NCBI RefSeq assembly: GCF_964340395.1 | Contig: NC_135563.1 | Coordinates: 2,370,001 to 2,427,500 of the forward strand | DNA length: 57,500 nucleotides | Reading direction: 5' to 3' | From: Glandiceps talaboti | Lineage: Eukaryota > Hemichordata > Enteropneusta > Spengelidae | Part shown: positions 55,301 through 57,320 of the stretch, one piece after another | Layout of the letters: each line of letters opens with the position of its first letter | Position numbering within the stretch: position 1 is the first letter of the stretch | Notes under the pieces: model-generated | The model's input: the letters and a program-made list of their open reading frames with translations, nothing else | Database searches by the model: none | What the model was told of the DNA's origin: nothing | Made by a program: the position numbers and the translations under genes

Positions 55301-56227
55301 TGTAATAGTGAGGGCTACAAGCAGGGAAAGACTTATCCATTGTAATAGTGAGGGCTACAAGCAGGGAAAGACTTATCCATTGTAATAGTGAGGGCTACAA
55401 GCAGGGAAAGACTTATCCATTGTAATAGTGAGGGCTACAAGCAGGGAAAGACTTATCCATTGTAATAGTGAGGGCTACAAGCAGGGAAAGACTTCATTCG
55501 TTGTACTAATGCGAGATGGGATCAGGGAAAGACTTATCCATTGTAATAGTGAGGGCTAGGAGCAGGGAAAGACTTATCCATTGTAATAGTGAGGGCTAGG
55601 AGCAGGGAAAGACTTATCCATTGTAATAGTGAGGGCTAGGAGCAGGGAAAGACTTATCCATTGTAATAGTGAGGGCTAGGAGCAGGGAAAGACTTATCCA
55701 TTGTAATAGTGAGGGCTAGGAGCAGGGAAAGACTTATCCATTGTAATAGTGAGGGCTAGGAGCAGGGAAAGACTTATCCATTGTAATAGTGAGGGCTAGG
55801 AGCAGGGAAAGGTTTCACCCATTGCAATAGTATCGGTAAGTGCTATATGATTAGGGAAAGGTTTTATCCGTTGTATTGGTGTGAGAGTTAGAATACTGTC
55901 ATAAAAGCTTGGCATAAAAGTGTCAATCATATGCTGAGTTGACTTTAATAATAGAAGCCTGACTAGTTCTCTCATTCATTCATTTATACCAGTGCTCCAG
56001 CAGATAGTAAACATGCTACTAGCTTCCAAGGAGTGAGTATTTTTAAAGATGCACGGGATGAAGCAGAGCAGCAGATATACAAGACTCTGAATGCCAAGAT
56101 GGATGAGTTCTTGGATCTAGCATCATATAACTGGCGACTTGAAGAGGCCAAGGGACACCCTAGTGGATACCTTATGGATCTCATAGCCTTCCTAGAGAGC
56201 AATTTTATTGCCTTCAACCATCTTCCT
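8896..56227 (+). CDS. EXOC6: Exocyst complex component 6 (Sec15) gene, 3' end missing
   Basis: Sec15 is a subunit of the octameric exocyst, which tethers secretory vesicles to the plasma membrane; it links vesicle-bound Rab GTPases (Sec4, Rab11) to the complex. The gene was assembled from exons 8896-9032 (or 9342-9460), 18159-18324, 20753-20891, 26865-26910, 27573-27777, 28453-28626, 38757-38909, 39923-39969, 41910-42030, 43762-43833, 47870-48073, 52369-52478, 53222-53333, 54748-54827 and 55993-56227. Every junction is GT-AG, the phases agree, and the 1a form is exactly 667 codons. Diagnostic blocks match my memory of vertebrate EXOC6: MCNFH.GF, AELLKVR, EHLQLCLPVLEMY, NIRKHSDRIG, PVYRCLHIYSVLG, FFVVEDHIL, VFRDIF.EDNY, IKEFIYA.LKFSE, NLLLTRTLS and GYLMDLIAFL. 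Vertebrate EXOC6 has about 804 residues, so the C-terminus lies off the right edge. EXOC6 and EXOC6B are vertebrate duplicates; this is probably their single pro-orthologue. Confidence 0.95.
9338..9349 (+). promoter_or_regulatory. TISU/YY1-type element at start codon of exon 1b
   Basis: CAAGATGGCGGT spans the ATG of exon 1b and matches the TISU consensus at 11 of 12 positions. With the similar element at exon 1a it points to two independent promoters. Confidence 0.6.
9342..9460 (+). CDS. EXOC6: Sec15 exon 1b (alternative first exon)
   Basis: Starts at ATGGCGGTC and encodes MAVASGENKNLIDARPLRDY..., ending EVEESDPACIGLTFR. Its last 15 residues parallel both exon 1a and the vertebrate stretch IESTDTAC(V/I)GPTLR, and the DPACIG part is closer to vertebrates than 1a is. 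The donor AG|GTATTT has the same phase 2 as exon 1a, so either can splice to exon 2. Vertebrate EXOC6 also has alternative first exons. Confidence 0.85.
9461..10350. other. Intron 1, unremarkable part
   Basis: AT-rich intronic DNA between exon 1b and the first repeat. Nothing recognised. Confidence 0.6.
10353..10662. mobile_element. Palindromic MITE-like repeat, copy 1
   Basis: Left end TTAAAGTGGCCATTTGG; the interior contains TGCAATGTATTGAGTTACAA; the right end (AAATCCAAAATAAATATCCA then GTCCTCATCCATAT) resembles the reverse complement of the left end of the better-preserved copy at 56383-56716. The sequence folds back on itself over most of its length. Edges are approximate. Confidence 0.55.
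10957..11598. repeat. 32-bp minisatellite, ~20 copies (intron 1)
   Basis: The unit is 32 bp and contains TGTACCCTGGTAGTTCAACT. A single-base variant (TCGTTC, TAGTTC or TTGTTC) alternates between neighbouring copies. A diverged single unit (TATACCCTGGTAGTTCTACA) occurs at about 17346, on the other side of the DNA transposon. Confidence 0.97.
11691..11723 (+). repeat. Left terminal inverted repeat of the DNA transposon
   Basis: 33 bases beginning GGGCCGCCGCAAGCAGAAAC and ending CTGATGCAA. It equals the reverse complement of 17087-17119 without mismatch and is preceded by AAAT. Confidence 0.95.
12540..13025. repeat. 68-bp minisatellite inside the DNA transposon
   Basis: About seven well-preserved 68-bp units containing TAGACATAAGTCTACATTTG, with degenerate relatives from about 12350 and on to 13130. 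Each unit has a small inverted repeat, GTAGAC-ATAA-GTCTAC. It lies between the left terminus and the 3' end of the transposase-like gene. Confidence 0.92.
13328..14686 (-). CDS. Transposase-like gene exon 3
   Basis: The largest exon (1359 bases including stop) begins after the acceptor TTATAG with VIQDVVQFLIRYADEKGLP and runs open to the stop at 13328. It carries the CPKC, FDFAQ and HADNCSGQNKN motifs. Taking the internal Met at 14629 as the start would lose the N-terminal half of the protein. Confidence 0.85.
   Translation of the reverse strand, partial: VIQDVVQFLIRYADEKGLPMPAAPRGRDDCPPIYLPSSDTKAEVYAKYKESCHQSEPPLVAVGETTFRNIWHSCVPHIKRMEPRTDVCPKCEGFRQRIQYATSETDKLTASTEFSQHILSAQAEREYCNELIKLATAEYEPFRESIVPGQHNLCSNDLFKVHYTFDFAQSFLLPHQSRQVGPLYFLNPMKVNCFGIHNEACKLQMNYLFDESQTIQPDNKKCHGPNNVISMIDDFLSNFGLGEKSASFHADNCSGQNKNKSVIHYFIYRCSKGMHEDIQYHFMEVGHTKCICDSAFGKIRQLYRRSDVDTMVQLCDVVNKSSKVNSSRPYTSQTTTNDGQNESNYQWREWDEFFKKYMKCLRGISAYHHFRFTKDDPGAVYVKKSISDPEERVYLVKRGVTWPPTDESLPPVLPAGGLSRQRYHDLQTKVLRYVREPYRGSFFPITATQLEE
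13328..16698 (-). CDS. Transposase-like protein, DUF7869-like family, three exons
   Basis: Joined from exons 16698-16113, 15475-15369 and 14686-13328 on the minus strand: 683 residues from the Met at 16698, or 704 from an upstream Met at 16761. Both introns have GT-AG ends and the phases agree. Residues ~30-105 are acidic and probably disordered. A Cys cluster (CGCRDGC, ~117-123) precedes a conserved block and a helix-turn-helix-like stretch (GETTLKNLKKHFRENGVVPR). A CPKC knuckle lies at ~319-322. The C-terminal half holds HYTFDFAQ (Asp ~397), HADNCSGQNKNK (Asp ~482) and VGHTKCICDSAFG (Asp ~524), the pattern I remember for a large multicopy metazoan family labelled DUF7869. The spaced Asp residues look like an RNase-H-fold nuclease core, but that is inference. 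The inverted termini around it make a transposase role the simplest reading. Confidence 0.8.
14775..15098. repeat. Diverged copy of the palindromic MITE-like repeat
   Basis: Lies in intron 2 of the transposase-like gene. It shares AACAATGTGAAATAACAGTC-like and ATTGAGTTATACACGTAGAT-like segments with the copy at 10353-10662 and has imperfect inverted ends. It is heavily diverged, so the assignment is tentative. Confidence 0.35.
15369..15475 (-). CDS. Transposase-like gene exon 2
   Basis: A 107-base exon encoding ETTLKNLKKHFRENGVVPRQ and then HGLKGRKPVNAYTFE. The acceptor is TTTGTAG|GA and the donor GAG|GTAAAT. It completes the split Gly and ends in phase 0. It is too short to appear as a long ORF and was found by phase and family pattern. 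Confidence 0.82.
16113..16698 (-). CDS. Transposase-like gene exon 1
   Basis: Begins MSDIPIDLGLDADIVQLL and ends ...CEKVWRYCHYV plus the first base of a Gly codon. Plus-strand CTTAC at 16108-16112 is the donor (G|GTAAGT on the coding strand), phase 1. Two in-frame upstream Mets (16761, 16737) are possible starts; MSDIP was chosen because it opens the conserved acidic domain. Confidence 0.78.
17087..17119 (-). repeat. Right terminal inverted repeat of the DNA transposon
   Basis: Reverse complement of 11691-11723 over 33 bases without mismatch, and followed by AAAT at 17120-17123. Confidence 0.95.
17124..18158. other. Remainder of intron 1
   Basis: AT-rich. It contains an imperfect inverted repeat at 17174-17258 (TTCATTCAGCCA at left; TGGCTGAATGAA at right) and one diverged unit of the 32-bp minisatellite near 17346. 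No gene recognised. Confidence 0.6.
18159..18324 (+). CDS. EXOC6: Sec15 exon 2
   Basis: Acceptor ATCTACAG, donor AAG|GTATGG. It encodes AIYDGDEHEKFLDQLDIRIR... with HDKDIERMCNFHYHGF and AELLKVRGECEKLK, the conserved N-terminal block of Sec15. Ends in phase 0. Confidence 0.95.
18325..18940. other. Intron 2, proximal part
   Basis: No gene and no clear repeat; AT-rich intronic sequence. Confidence 0.55.
18945..19652. repeat. ~0.7-kb dispersed repeat, copy 1
   Basis: Near-colinear with 42538-43310 in intron 9. Shared stretches include GATTGTGATTTTCAT, TGATGTTGACAGTGACACAT, CACTGGCATGGCCACTATAG, TCAAGGACACCTAATGTCAG and GCTGTCCAATCTTTCTAAAC. The copies differ by small indels. No coding capacity; probably an old mobile element, family unknown. 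Confidence 0.85.
19957..20345. repeat. Dispersed repeat with leading hairpin and TG tract, copy 1
   Basis: Opens with an imperfect hairpin (TAGCACAACTGAAC, loop TGAG, GTTCAGTAGTGCTA), then ATAGGGATCGCCCGG, a TG/CG-rich tract (20001-20090), then repeats of the type AACTACTGGGCAGATTGG ... TTTGGTGGG ... CATGATGATTCCATCAG ... ATGCAAATTAGG at roughly 110-130 bp spacing. Relatives occur at 21010-21105 plus 22114-22420 and at 52590-52900. Confidence 0.75.
20753..20891 (+). CDS. EXOC6: Sec15 exon 3
   Basis: Acceptor TTTCAG, donor CAG|GTAAGT. It encodes THVLRANEALQESGRGLVEK...QRNIAAAVEHLQLCLP, a predicted helical or coiled-coil segment matching vertebrate QQRNITTVVEKLQLCLP. Ends in phase 1. Confidence 0.95.
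21106..22110. mobile_element. 1-kb Harbinger-like non-autonomous DNA transposon
   Basis: The termini are inverted repeats: GGCCAAAAAAAAAA...CTGGTTCTGGTCAG at the left and its complement CTGACCAGAACCAG...TTTTTTTTGGCC at the right. TAA flanks both ends (21103-21105 and 22111-22113). A 3-bp TWA duplication with GG-starting termini is typical of PIF/Harbinger elements. The interior is more GC-rich than the host intron and holds only short ORFs (for example 21587-21775, 62 codons, not recognised). It sits inside an older repeat, so it is younger than that repeat. Confidence 0.78.
21597..21656. repeat. Near-perfect 24-bp-stem hairpin inside the Harbinger-like element
   Basis: Arms 21597-21620 and 21633-21656 pair with a single mismatch around the 12-base loop TCTGCGATGAGT. 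The arm contains GATGTTCGACACGTCTTTCC. Confidence 0.85.
22490..22960. repeat. Degenerate ~115-bp tandem repeat (intron 3)
   Basis: Three to four diverged units with the landmarks ATGACCACGCCCATAGCAAC, AGCCAAATG and ACAAAGATAACAACAGGGAT. Two more units of the same family occur at 52970-53130 in intron 12. The unit seems to trail the dispersed repeat in both places, so the two may be parts of one element. Confidence 0.75.
23137..23185 (+). pseudogene. Possible decayed duplicate of Sec15 exon 4
   Basis: Bases 23144-23164 read LEMYTKL, identical in protein to the core of exon 4 (26867-26887); 18 of 21 bases match and the three differences are all silent third positions. Upstream CTGTTTTGTTGG resembles exon 4's CTGTTAG|TTTTAG but the acceptor AG is absent, and no donor occurs in the right phase. 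It may be an old exon duplication, or chance. Confidence 0.35.
23250..26650. repeat. 33-bp minisatellite, ~100 copies (intron 3)
   Basis: The unit is 33 bp, containing TACATGTACTACAATAGGCT followed by ATT(A/G)TCAGAGGTG. Variants (GTGTAC/GTGGAC, ATTATC/ATTGTC/ATAGTC, TACTAC/TATTAC) are mixed along the array, and a few units have lost three bases. Each unit holds the palindrome GTACATGTAC. Because 33 is divisible by three, the array reads open in several frames (up to 673 codons), which is an artefact. Confidence 0.98.
26865..26910 (+). CDS. EXOC6: Sec15 exon 4 (46 bp)
   Basis: Acceptor CTGTTAG, donor AAAG|GTGAGG. It completes a split Val and encodes LEMYTKLTEQMKQE plus two bases of Arg; vertebrates have VLEMYSKLKEQM here. 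Phase 1 in, phase 2 out. Confidence 0.93.
26911..27572. other. Intron 4
   Basis: About 660 bases of AT-rich intron. Nothing recognised. Confidence 0.6.
27573..27777 (+). CDS. EXOC6: Sec15 exon 5
   Basis: Acceptor CTATAG, donor CAG|GTAAGT. It encodes YYPALKTLEQLEHTYLPRVK...FLENIRKHSDRIGQVAMQQ, closely matching vertebrate YYSALKTMEQLE and IRKHSDKIGETAMKQ. Phase 0 out. Confidence 0.96.
27880..28376. repeat. 51/60-bp minisatellite, ~10 copies (intron 5)
   Basis: The unit contains ACCAGCAATGACTTTAGCCA and AATGGTAATGGCAAGGCTCA. Copies alternate between a short and a longer form that carries an extra ACATGTAAT-type segment. The 163-codon ORF across it is an artefact. Confidence 0.94.
28453..28626 (+). 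CDS. EXOC6: Sec15 exon 6, acidic linker
   Basis: Acceptor TTTAATAG, donor GAG|GTATGT. It encodes AQKQRNTEDNLLKEGIGMSS..., then NPFTDDDDDDDEVLDEEEEE. Vertebrates have an equivalent acidic linker (LEEEDENEEE). The Asp run is encoded by seven pure GAT codons (28579-28599), a coding trinucleotide repeat likely to vary in length. Phase 0 at both ends. Confidence 0.9.
28797..31266. repeat. 30-bp minisatellite, left block (intron 6)
   Basis: About 82 units of 30 bp built on CTGACTGGGCTAACATTAGA followed by variable CTGACA, CTAGCA or TAGACA and CTGT. It includes a rare marker, a shortened unit GGGCTAACTGACACTG, near 30780 and 31225. It ends abruptly at the retrotransposon. The minus-strand Leu-Ala-Gln-Ser-Asp-Ser ORFs are artefacts of the 30-bp period. 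Confidence 0.98.
31272..34844 (+). mobile_element. RTE-type non-LTR retrotransposon, apparently full length
   Basis: The insertion splits the 30-bp array and lies in the same orientation as Sec15. It has a ~370-bp leader (including GTCAGGAAGGGCATCCGGCC at about 31590, a motif I associate with RTE-type leaders), one long ORF, almost no 3' UTR, and a (GAT)n tail starting right after the stop codon. ATGTC occurs at 31267-31271 and at 34845-34849 and may be the target duplication, although the tail makes this ambiguous. Single ORF, APE endonuclease, very short 3' UTR and microsatellite-like tail are the RTE-clade pattern. The intact ORF suggests recent insertion. Confidence 0.88.
31642..34830 (+). 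CDS. APE endonuclease / reverse transcriptase polyprotein (1062 aa)
   Basis: A single uninterrupted ORF that drives target-primed reverse transcription. Residues ~52-290 are an AP-type endonuclease: FGSWNVG (52-58), VQEVRWKG with Glu84, GGDFNGHVG (189-197), EIDFIL (254-259) and QHSLVV with His280. A Lys-rich linker follows. The reverse transcriptase spans ~500-775: GPSGITKEYL, FVDLEKAFD (638-646), HQGSALSP (698-705), YADD (729-732) and GLKVNMGKTK. Residues ~786-830 form a PHD/RING-like zinc finger (CGIC...CTKCRKWIHGRC...CWKC). The C-terminal region (FCYLGDTLD, YAAETW, RWCGHVLR, KRGRGRPKLTW) is usual for this group. All catalytic motifs look intact. The start was chosen as the first Met; the GDFNGH and YADD regions do not depend on it. 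Confidence 0.93.
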   Translation: MVRNKRGQQPARRLPWAAPAYDKQEGVNPKEVLGRPVLYYDGNVPDVHGRLRFGSWNVGSMVGRSMEIAAELMRRRVDVCCVQEVRWKGGGARFIGAKGCRYKLFWSGSEGAAGVGIMVKEELVEKVMDVRRVNDRLVALVMLFGKQLVRVVCGYAPQAGLDEAMKDEFYEKLRLEVDLARSTEILLIGGDFNGHVGARSDGFDGVHGGYGIGARNTGGRRLLEFCTEASLVTLNTWFKKKHKATFRSGGSETEIDFILMQQTHRRKVWNIKVIPGELQHSLVVADVDKLEIRRRVRKRPQVKRVKIWKLQDKTVREKFEERMNVLYKECEELDAWSKYRKCAVQSAQEVCGVSKGKPPHGVTWWWDDKVQGAISKKKESFLRWKKDPTEENKSLYRKDKKRARKEVATAMKKAAKDEIQQLEGDRNSIFRKIRMIKKENTDVCGGGCLKDKNGRIVFEEEEKKMVWKEHMEGIMNVENAWDGLAEANPIEGPVKLFDRKEIDQALKNMRNGKAGGPSGITKEYLMALDHGWQVLVEVANKILEGSSIPEEWKCSILVPIFKGKGNPMECGSYRGVKLLEHGMKVVERAIESRLRAIVKIDGMQYGFMPGRGTTDAIFIVRRVQERYLEKRKKLWMCFVDLEKAFDRVPRSVIEWALRKRMVPEVLVRAVMKLYENAKTRVRVGSGLSDEFRVGVGVHQGSALSPLLFAVVVDVLSEEVRKGELFELLYADDLVLMAESMEELERLFTAWRCAFEGKGLKVNMGKTKIMECAAGNEVRAKAKIDPCGICHRRVMRNSILCTKCRKWIHGRCAGVRRVTSVMATDYECWKCLRGGEFVGDNPEHASAVSERLQELDRVKEFCYLGDTLDGAGGSELAVTKRVGLGWRKFRDLESILCGCRLTLAMKGRIYKACVRPVMTYAAETWVMRAVEEGILRIAERAMVRKICGVKLSDRVGSGVLMERLGLGESIVEVARRSSLRWCGHVLRKDEGEGVKRAWNLEVDGKRGRGRPKLTWRSMVEGQCKQIGLNINDYGNRQRWRNVIATWKEGQSVTPRQGEEIDFN
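34850..38530. repeat. 30-bp minisatellite, right block (intron 6)
   Basis: About 120 units of the same 30-bp family as 28797-31266. It contains a higher-order duplication with a 1078-bp offset (see findings) and the same rare marker, GGTTAACATTAGACTGTCAC then GGGCTAACTGACACTG, near 38167-38210. It ends at GCTAACATTACCACAATTTT. Confidence 0.98.
38757..38909 (+). CDS. EXOC6: Sec15 exon 7
   Basis: Acceptor GATGATAG, donor ATG|GTAAGT. It encodes EANAQDMVDYAPVYRCLHIY SVLGSREQFETYYRSQRKKQ ARLALQPPNNM (split only for display). PVYRCLHIYSVLG and YYRxQRKKQARL are nearly invariant in Sec15. Phase 0 at both ends. Confidence 0.97.
38910..39922. other. Intron 7 with TTA and CCCCA repeats
   Basis: Contains three degenerate copies of an ATGACCAAA(A/T)GCTTCCTGA-type unit (38950-39350), a (TTA)n tract at 39170-39203, and a (CCCCA)n tract at 39303-39345. 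The rest is unremarkable AT-rich DNA. Confidence 0.8.
39923..39969 (+). CDS. EXOC6: Sec15 exon 8 (47 bp)
   Basis: Acceptor TGTTACAG, donor CTCGG|GTAAGT. It encodes YESLNGYLKYFHQIL plus two bases of Gly; vertebrates have HETVDGYRRYFTQIVG. Phase 0 in, phase 2 out. Confidence 0.92.
40115..41636. repeat. 63-bp minisatellite, ~24 copies (intron 8)
   Basis: The unit of 63 bp contains AACCTGTCTGCCATTACGTT, GGAGAACTAGTCTTGTCTGT and GATAGCATACATGTAAATGT. A CG/CA variant (TTACGTTGG or TTACATTGG) marks sub-patterns; the rare variant TAGTTTTGTGTGTG appears twice, 13 units apart. The ORFs of 242 and 161 codons are artefacts of a period divisible by three. Confidence 0.97.
41737..41820. repeat. Short tandem repeat, ~31 bp x 3
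   Basis: Three copies of AAGGTAACAACACTGTCTTC-type units near the end of intron 8. Confidence 0.85.
41910..42030 (+). CDS. EXOC6: Sec15 exon 9
   Basis: Acceptor CTGTTTCAG, donor TCA|GTAAGT. It completes a Gly and encodes FFVVEDHILSTTQGLVTREY LNELWDMSLHKIVAILRTHS (split only for display). Vertebrates: FFVVEDHILHVTQGLVTRAY. Phase 0 out. Confidence 0.97.
42031..42537. other. Intron 9, proximal part
   Basis: No gene or clear repeat recognised. Confidence 0.55.
42538..43310. repeat. ~0.7-kb dispersed repeat, copy 2
   Basis: Colinear with 18945-19652. Relative to that copy it has extra segments at about 42781-42811 and about 42948-43010. This could be gain here or loss there. Confidence 0.85.
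43473..43510. repeat. 13-bp perfect hairpin
   Basis: TACCTCAGACCAC (43473-43485) pairs perfectly with GTGGTCTGAGGTA (43498-43510) across the 12-base loop GATGTCTCTATA. No terminator or mobile-element context is evident. Confidence 0.85.
43627..43692. repeat. 31-bp direct duplication
   Basis: Two tandem copies containing CACTGCTTTAAGAATTGTGA in intron 9. Confidence 0.9.
43762..43833 (+). CDS. EXOC6: Sec15 exon 10 (72 bp)
   Basis: Acceptor TTTTTTTCAG, donor ACA|GTAAGT. It encodes AYCTDATLLLTIKNLIVLFS HTIT (split only for display). Vertebrates have SYCTDPDLVLELKNLTVIFA. Phase 0 at both ends. Confidence 0.93.
44335..44580. repeat. ~60-bp tandem repeat, 4 copies (intron 10)
   Basis: Units contain GTGATATCATAGCCCTATGC and GTCCAAATGGTAACCAGT, shortening and diverging to the right. 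Confidence 0.88.
45030..47869 (+). repeat. Array of ~30 copies of the exon 11 splice acceptor plus exon start
   Basis: Each unit (about 83-122 bp, usually ~91) carries a branch-point-like AACTAATCAT, a (CT)n tract of variable length, TGTACAG, and then 44 bases identical to the start of Sec15 exon 11 (ACGTATGGTTTCCCTTCATC...TTAGTAGA, coding TYGFPSSKLLELLV). After GTAGA the copies continue CACCATTAA(C/T)CAACTAATC into the next pyrimidine tract, whereas the true exon continues AATTAAAGACC. The first two copies (about 45068 and 45159) are diverged; from 45238 onward nearly all have CAG|ACGTATGG. The last copy, at 47870, is the authentic exon. Confidence 0.97.
47870..48073 (+). CDS. EXOC6: Sec15 exon 11
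   Basis: Acceptor CTCTGTGTACAG, donor AAG|GTAGGT. It encodes TYGFPSSKLLELLVEIKDQY NEILMKQWVQVFRDIFDEDN YTSMYVVNDGEYNRVTDQFP (split only for display) and then FHDEELVK. Vertebrates: GYGFPVNRLFDLLFEIRDQY and VFRDIFEEDNY. Phase 0 at both ends. Its acceptor and first 44 bases are reiterated upstream; only this copy continues into the rest of the exon. Confidence 0.96.
48074..49266. other. Intron 11, proximal part
   Basis: About 1.2 kb of AT-rich intron. No gene or clear repeat recognised. Confidence 0.6.
49267..52313. repeat. 49-bp minisatellite, ~62 copies (intron 11)
   Basis: A very homogeneous 49-bp unit containing AAGTATTACCAATGTAGAGT, AGGA(C/T)CATATTAAAGTTAGC and AGTAAGACT. The only common variation is C/T in GGACC/GGATC. 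High identity over 3 kb points to recent expansion or homogenisation. Confidence 0.98.
52369..52478 (+). CDS. EXOC6: Sec15 exon 12
   Basis: Acceptor TATTATAG, donor CTCAG|GTTAGT. It encodes QSYPKRLPFSEFVPRTYLQI KEFIYACLKFSEDLNL (split only for display) plus two bases of a Ser/Arg codon. Vertebrates: QSFPKKFPMS...IQVKEFIYASLKFSE. Phase 2 out. Confidence 0.95.
52590..53135. repeat. Dispersed repeat, third copy (intron 12)
   Basis: Contains GGGAACATTCTTAAGGGTGT, ATGCATCTGGGGATGTGTAG and CATCAGCAATATGCAAATTA as in introns 2-3, followed by two units of the ~115-bp ATGACCACGCCCTTAGCAAC repeat. The order matches that in intron 3. Confidence 0.78.
53222..53333 (+). CDS. EXOC6: Sec15 exon 13
   Basis: Acceptor TTGTTTTCAG, donor GAG|GTATGT. 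It completes a Ser and encodes HTEVDDMVRKSANLLLTRTL SGCLSALIKKTHLGLAE (split only for display). Vertebrates: STEIDDMLRKSTNLLLTRTL. Phase 0 out. Confidence 0.96.
53334..54747. other. Intron 13 with degenerate dispersed repeats
   Basis: Contains a degenerate ~120-bp duplication around 53990-54245, with landmarks CTCCATATTCAAGGTCAAAT and AACTCAAGAA, and neighbouring phrases such as GACCTTTGACCATGAC. No gene recognised. Confidence 0.65.
54748..54827 (+). CDS. EXOC6: Sec15 exon 14 (80 bp)
   Basis: Acceptor TTGTCTTACAG, donor CTGG|GTAAGT. It encodes LIQITINTTHLENSCVYLEE FISNIT (split only for display) plus two bases of Gly. Vertebrates: LVQIIINTTHLEQACKYLED. Phase 0 in, phase 2 out. Confidence 0.95.
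55035..55830. repeat. 40-bp minisatellite, ~20 copies (intron 14)
   Basis: The unit contains GCAGGGAAAGACTTATCCAT and TGTAATAGTGAGGGCTA. There are two sub-families (GGCTACAAGCAGG and GGCTAGGAGCAGG); the second forms a homogeneous right-hand block from about 55545. Interspersed longer units carry TTCATTCGTTGTACTAATG. Confidence 0.95.
55993..56227 (+). CDS. EXOC6: Sec15 exon 15, last exon in window
   Basis: Acceptor TTATACCAG, donor CCT|GTAAGT. It completes a Gly and encodes APADSKHATSFQGVSIFKDA RDEAEQQIYKTLNAKMDEFL (split only for display) ... GYLMDLIAFLESNFIAFNHLP. Vertebrates: STFKDARHAAEGEIYTKLN and SGYLMDLINFLRSIFQVFTHLP. Ends in phase 0. The remaining C-terminal exons are not in the window. 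Confidence 0.97.
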
Positions 56228-56382
56228 GTAAGTAAAGACCCATTGTTTCATCAAGTTCAAGGTCATAAATGTAGTAAACTTGTTGCAGTGGAATGTAATC
56301 AAATACCATATTTAAATAGTGAGATCCTGGTAAATATTTGTTGAATAGCTATATATTATGATAGAAGGGGTAGTCAGTTCTA

Positions 56383-56716
56383 TTAAAGTGGCCATATGGA
56401 TGAGGATTGGATATTTATTTGCGATTTCCATTTCATGGCTTCCCAGTTGAACAATCAATATGAAACAACATATGCCAAGTCTGTGTTTCTAACTCAATAC
56501 ATCGTAAAAAGCTAAAAATGTGTAAAAGTTTTATTATTGTACATACAAAGATTGTACACATTTTATTAATCTTTTGCAATTTATTGAGTTACAAACAAGG
56601 ACTTGGTATATCTTGTTTCACATCGCCTTTTCAAGTAGGACGCCATGATAAAGTTGTTTTATAAAATTAAAAATCCAAAATAAATACTCAATCCTCGCCC
56701 ATGTGGCCATTTTAAC
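56383..56716. mobile_element. Palindromic MITE-like repeat, copy 2
   Basis: Ends are inverted: TTAAAGTGGCCATATGGATG (then AGGATTGGATATTTATTT) on the left and AAATAAATACTCAATCCTCG (then CCCATGTGGCCATTTTAA) on the right. The interior matches the copy at 10353-10662 (CTTTTGCAAT(G/T)TATTGAGTTA). No coding capacity. The target duplication is uncertain. Confidence 0.72.
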
Positions 56717-56719
56717 AGC

Positions 56720-56788
56720 CAGAGATACATGTAGATAGAAAAGGTAGAGAAGTCAGAGATACATGTAGATAGAAAAGGTAGAGAAGTC
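56720..56788. repeat. 34-bp direct duplication
   Basis: Two tandem copies containing AGAGATACATGTAGATAGAA in intron 15. Confidence 0.9.
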
Positions 56789-56789
56789 A

Positions 56790-57320
56790 TATTGTGATGG
56801 AATGAAGAGAGAAATTGAGTATTCCTGTAAATGATTTGAAGACACAATTGTAGGAAAGATTATTATGTTTAGTGTAATTAAATGAACTGAATAATGTAAT
56901 ATATCAGTATTTGTCATACCAACTTGTGAAATGTCATGAAATTTATTGTGCACTGATTGTAATGCATGGGTGTTTTGGTTAATTCTGATGCATGTATCAC
57001 TTACACCAATCAGTGGGTGCATAATGTCTCTGTTTTGTGGTAGTTTTACATACTAGTATGTAGATCTTAGACTGTTAATGCCAGTATCACTGGAATTACT
57101 CTATATATTCTGAGTGATATACCACATACTAAAACAATATTGAGTTTTATATGTTGATTTTAATCAGTGATTTTACAGCACTTTTACAGAAATCACATTA
57201 TGGGATGGTACCACATGCACTGTGAGACTAACTACCTGTGGTAAATTAAAAACTCACCAAAAGACACTTTACTATACAAGTAGTGGGTATGGCCCTTAAC
57301 ACAACTTTGTAATGGTTAGA
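56790..57320. other. Intron 15, distal part in window
   Basis: AT-rich intron with no recognised feature; the next Sec15 exon was not seen before the edge. Confidence 0.55.
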
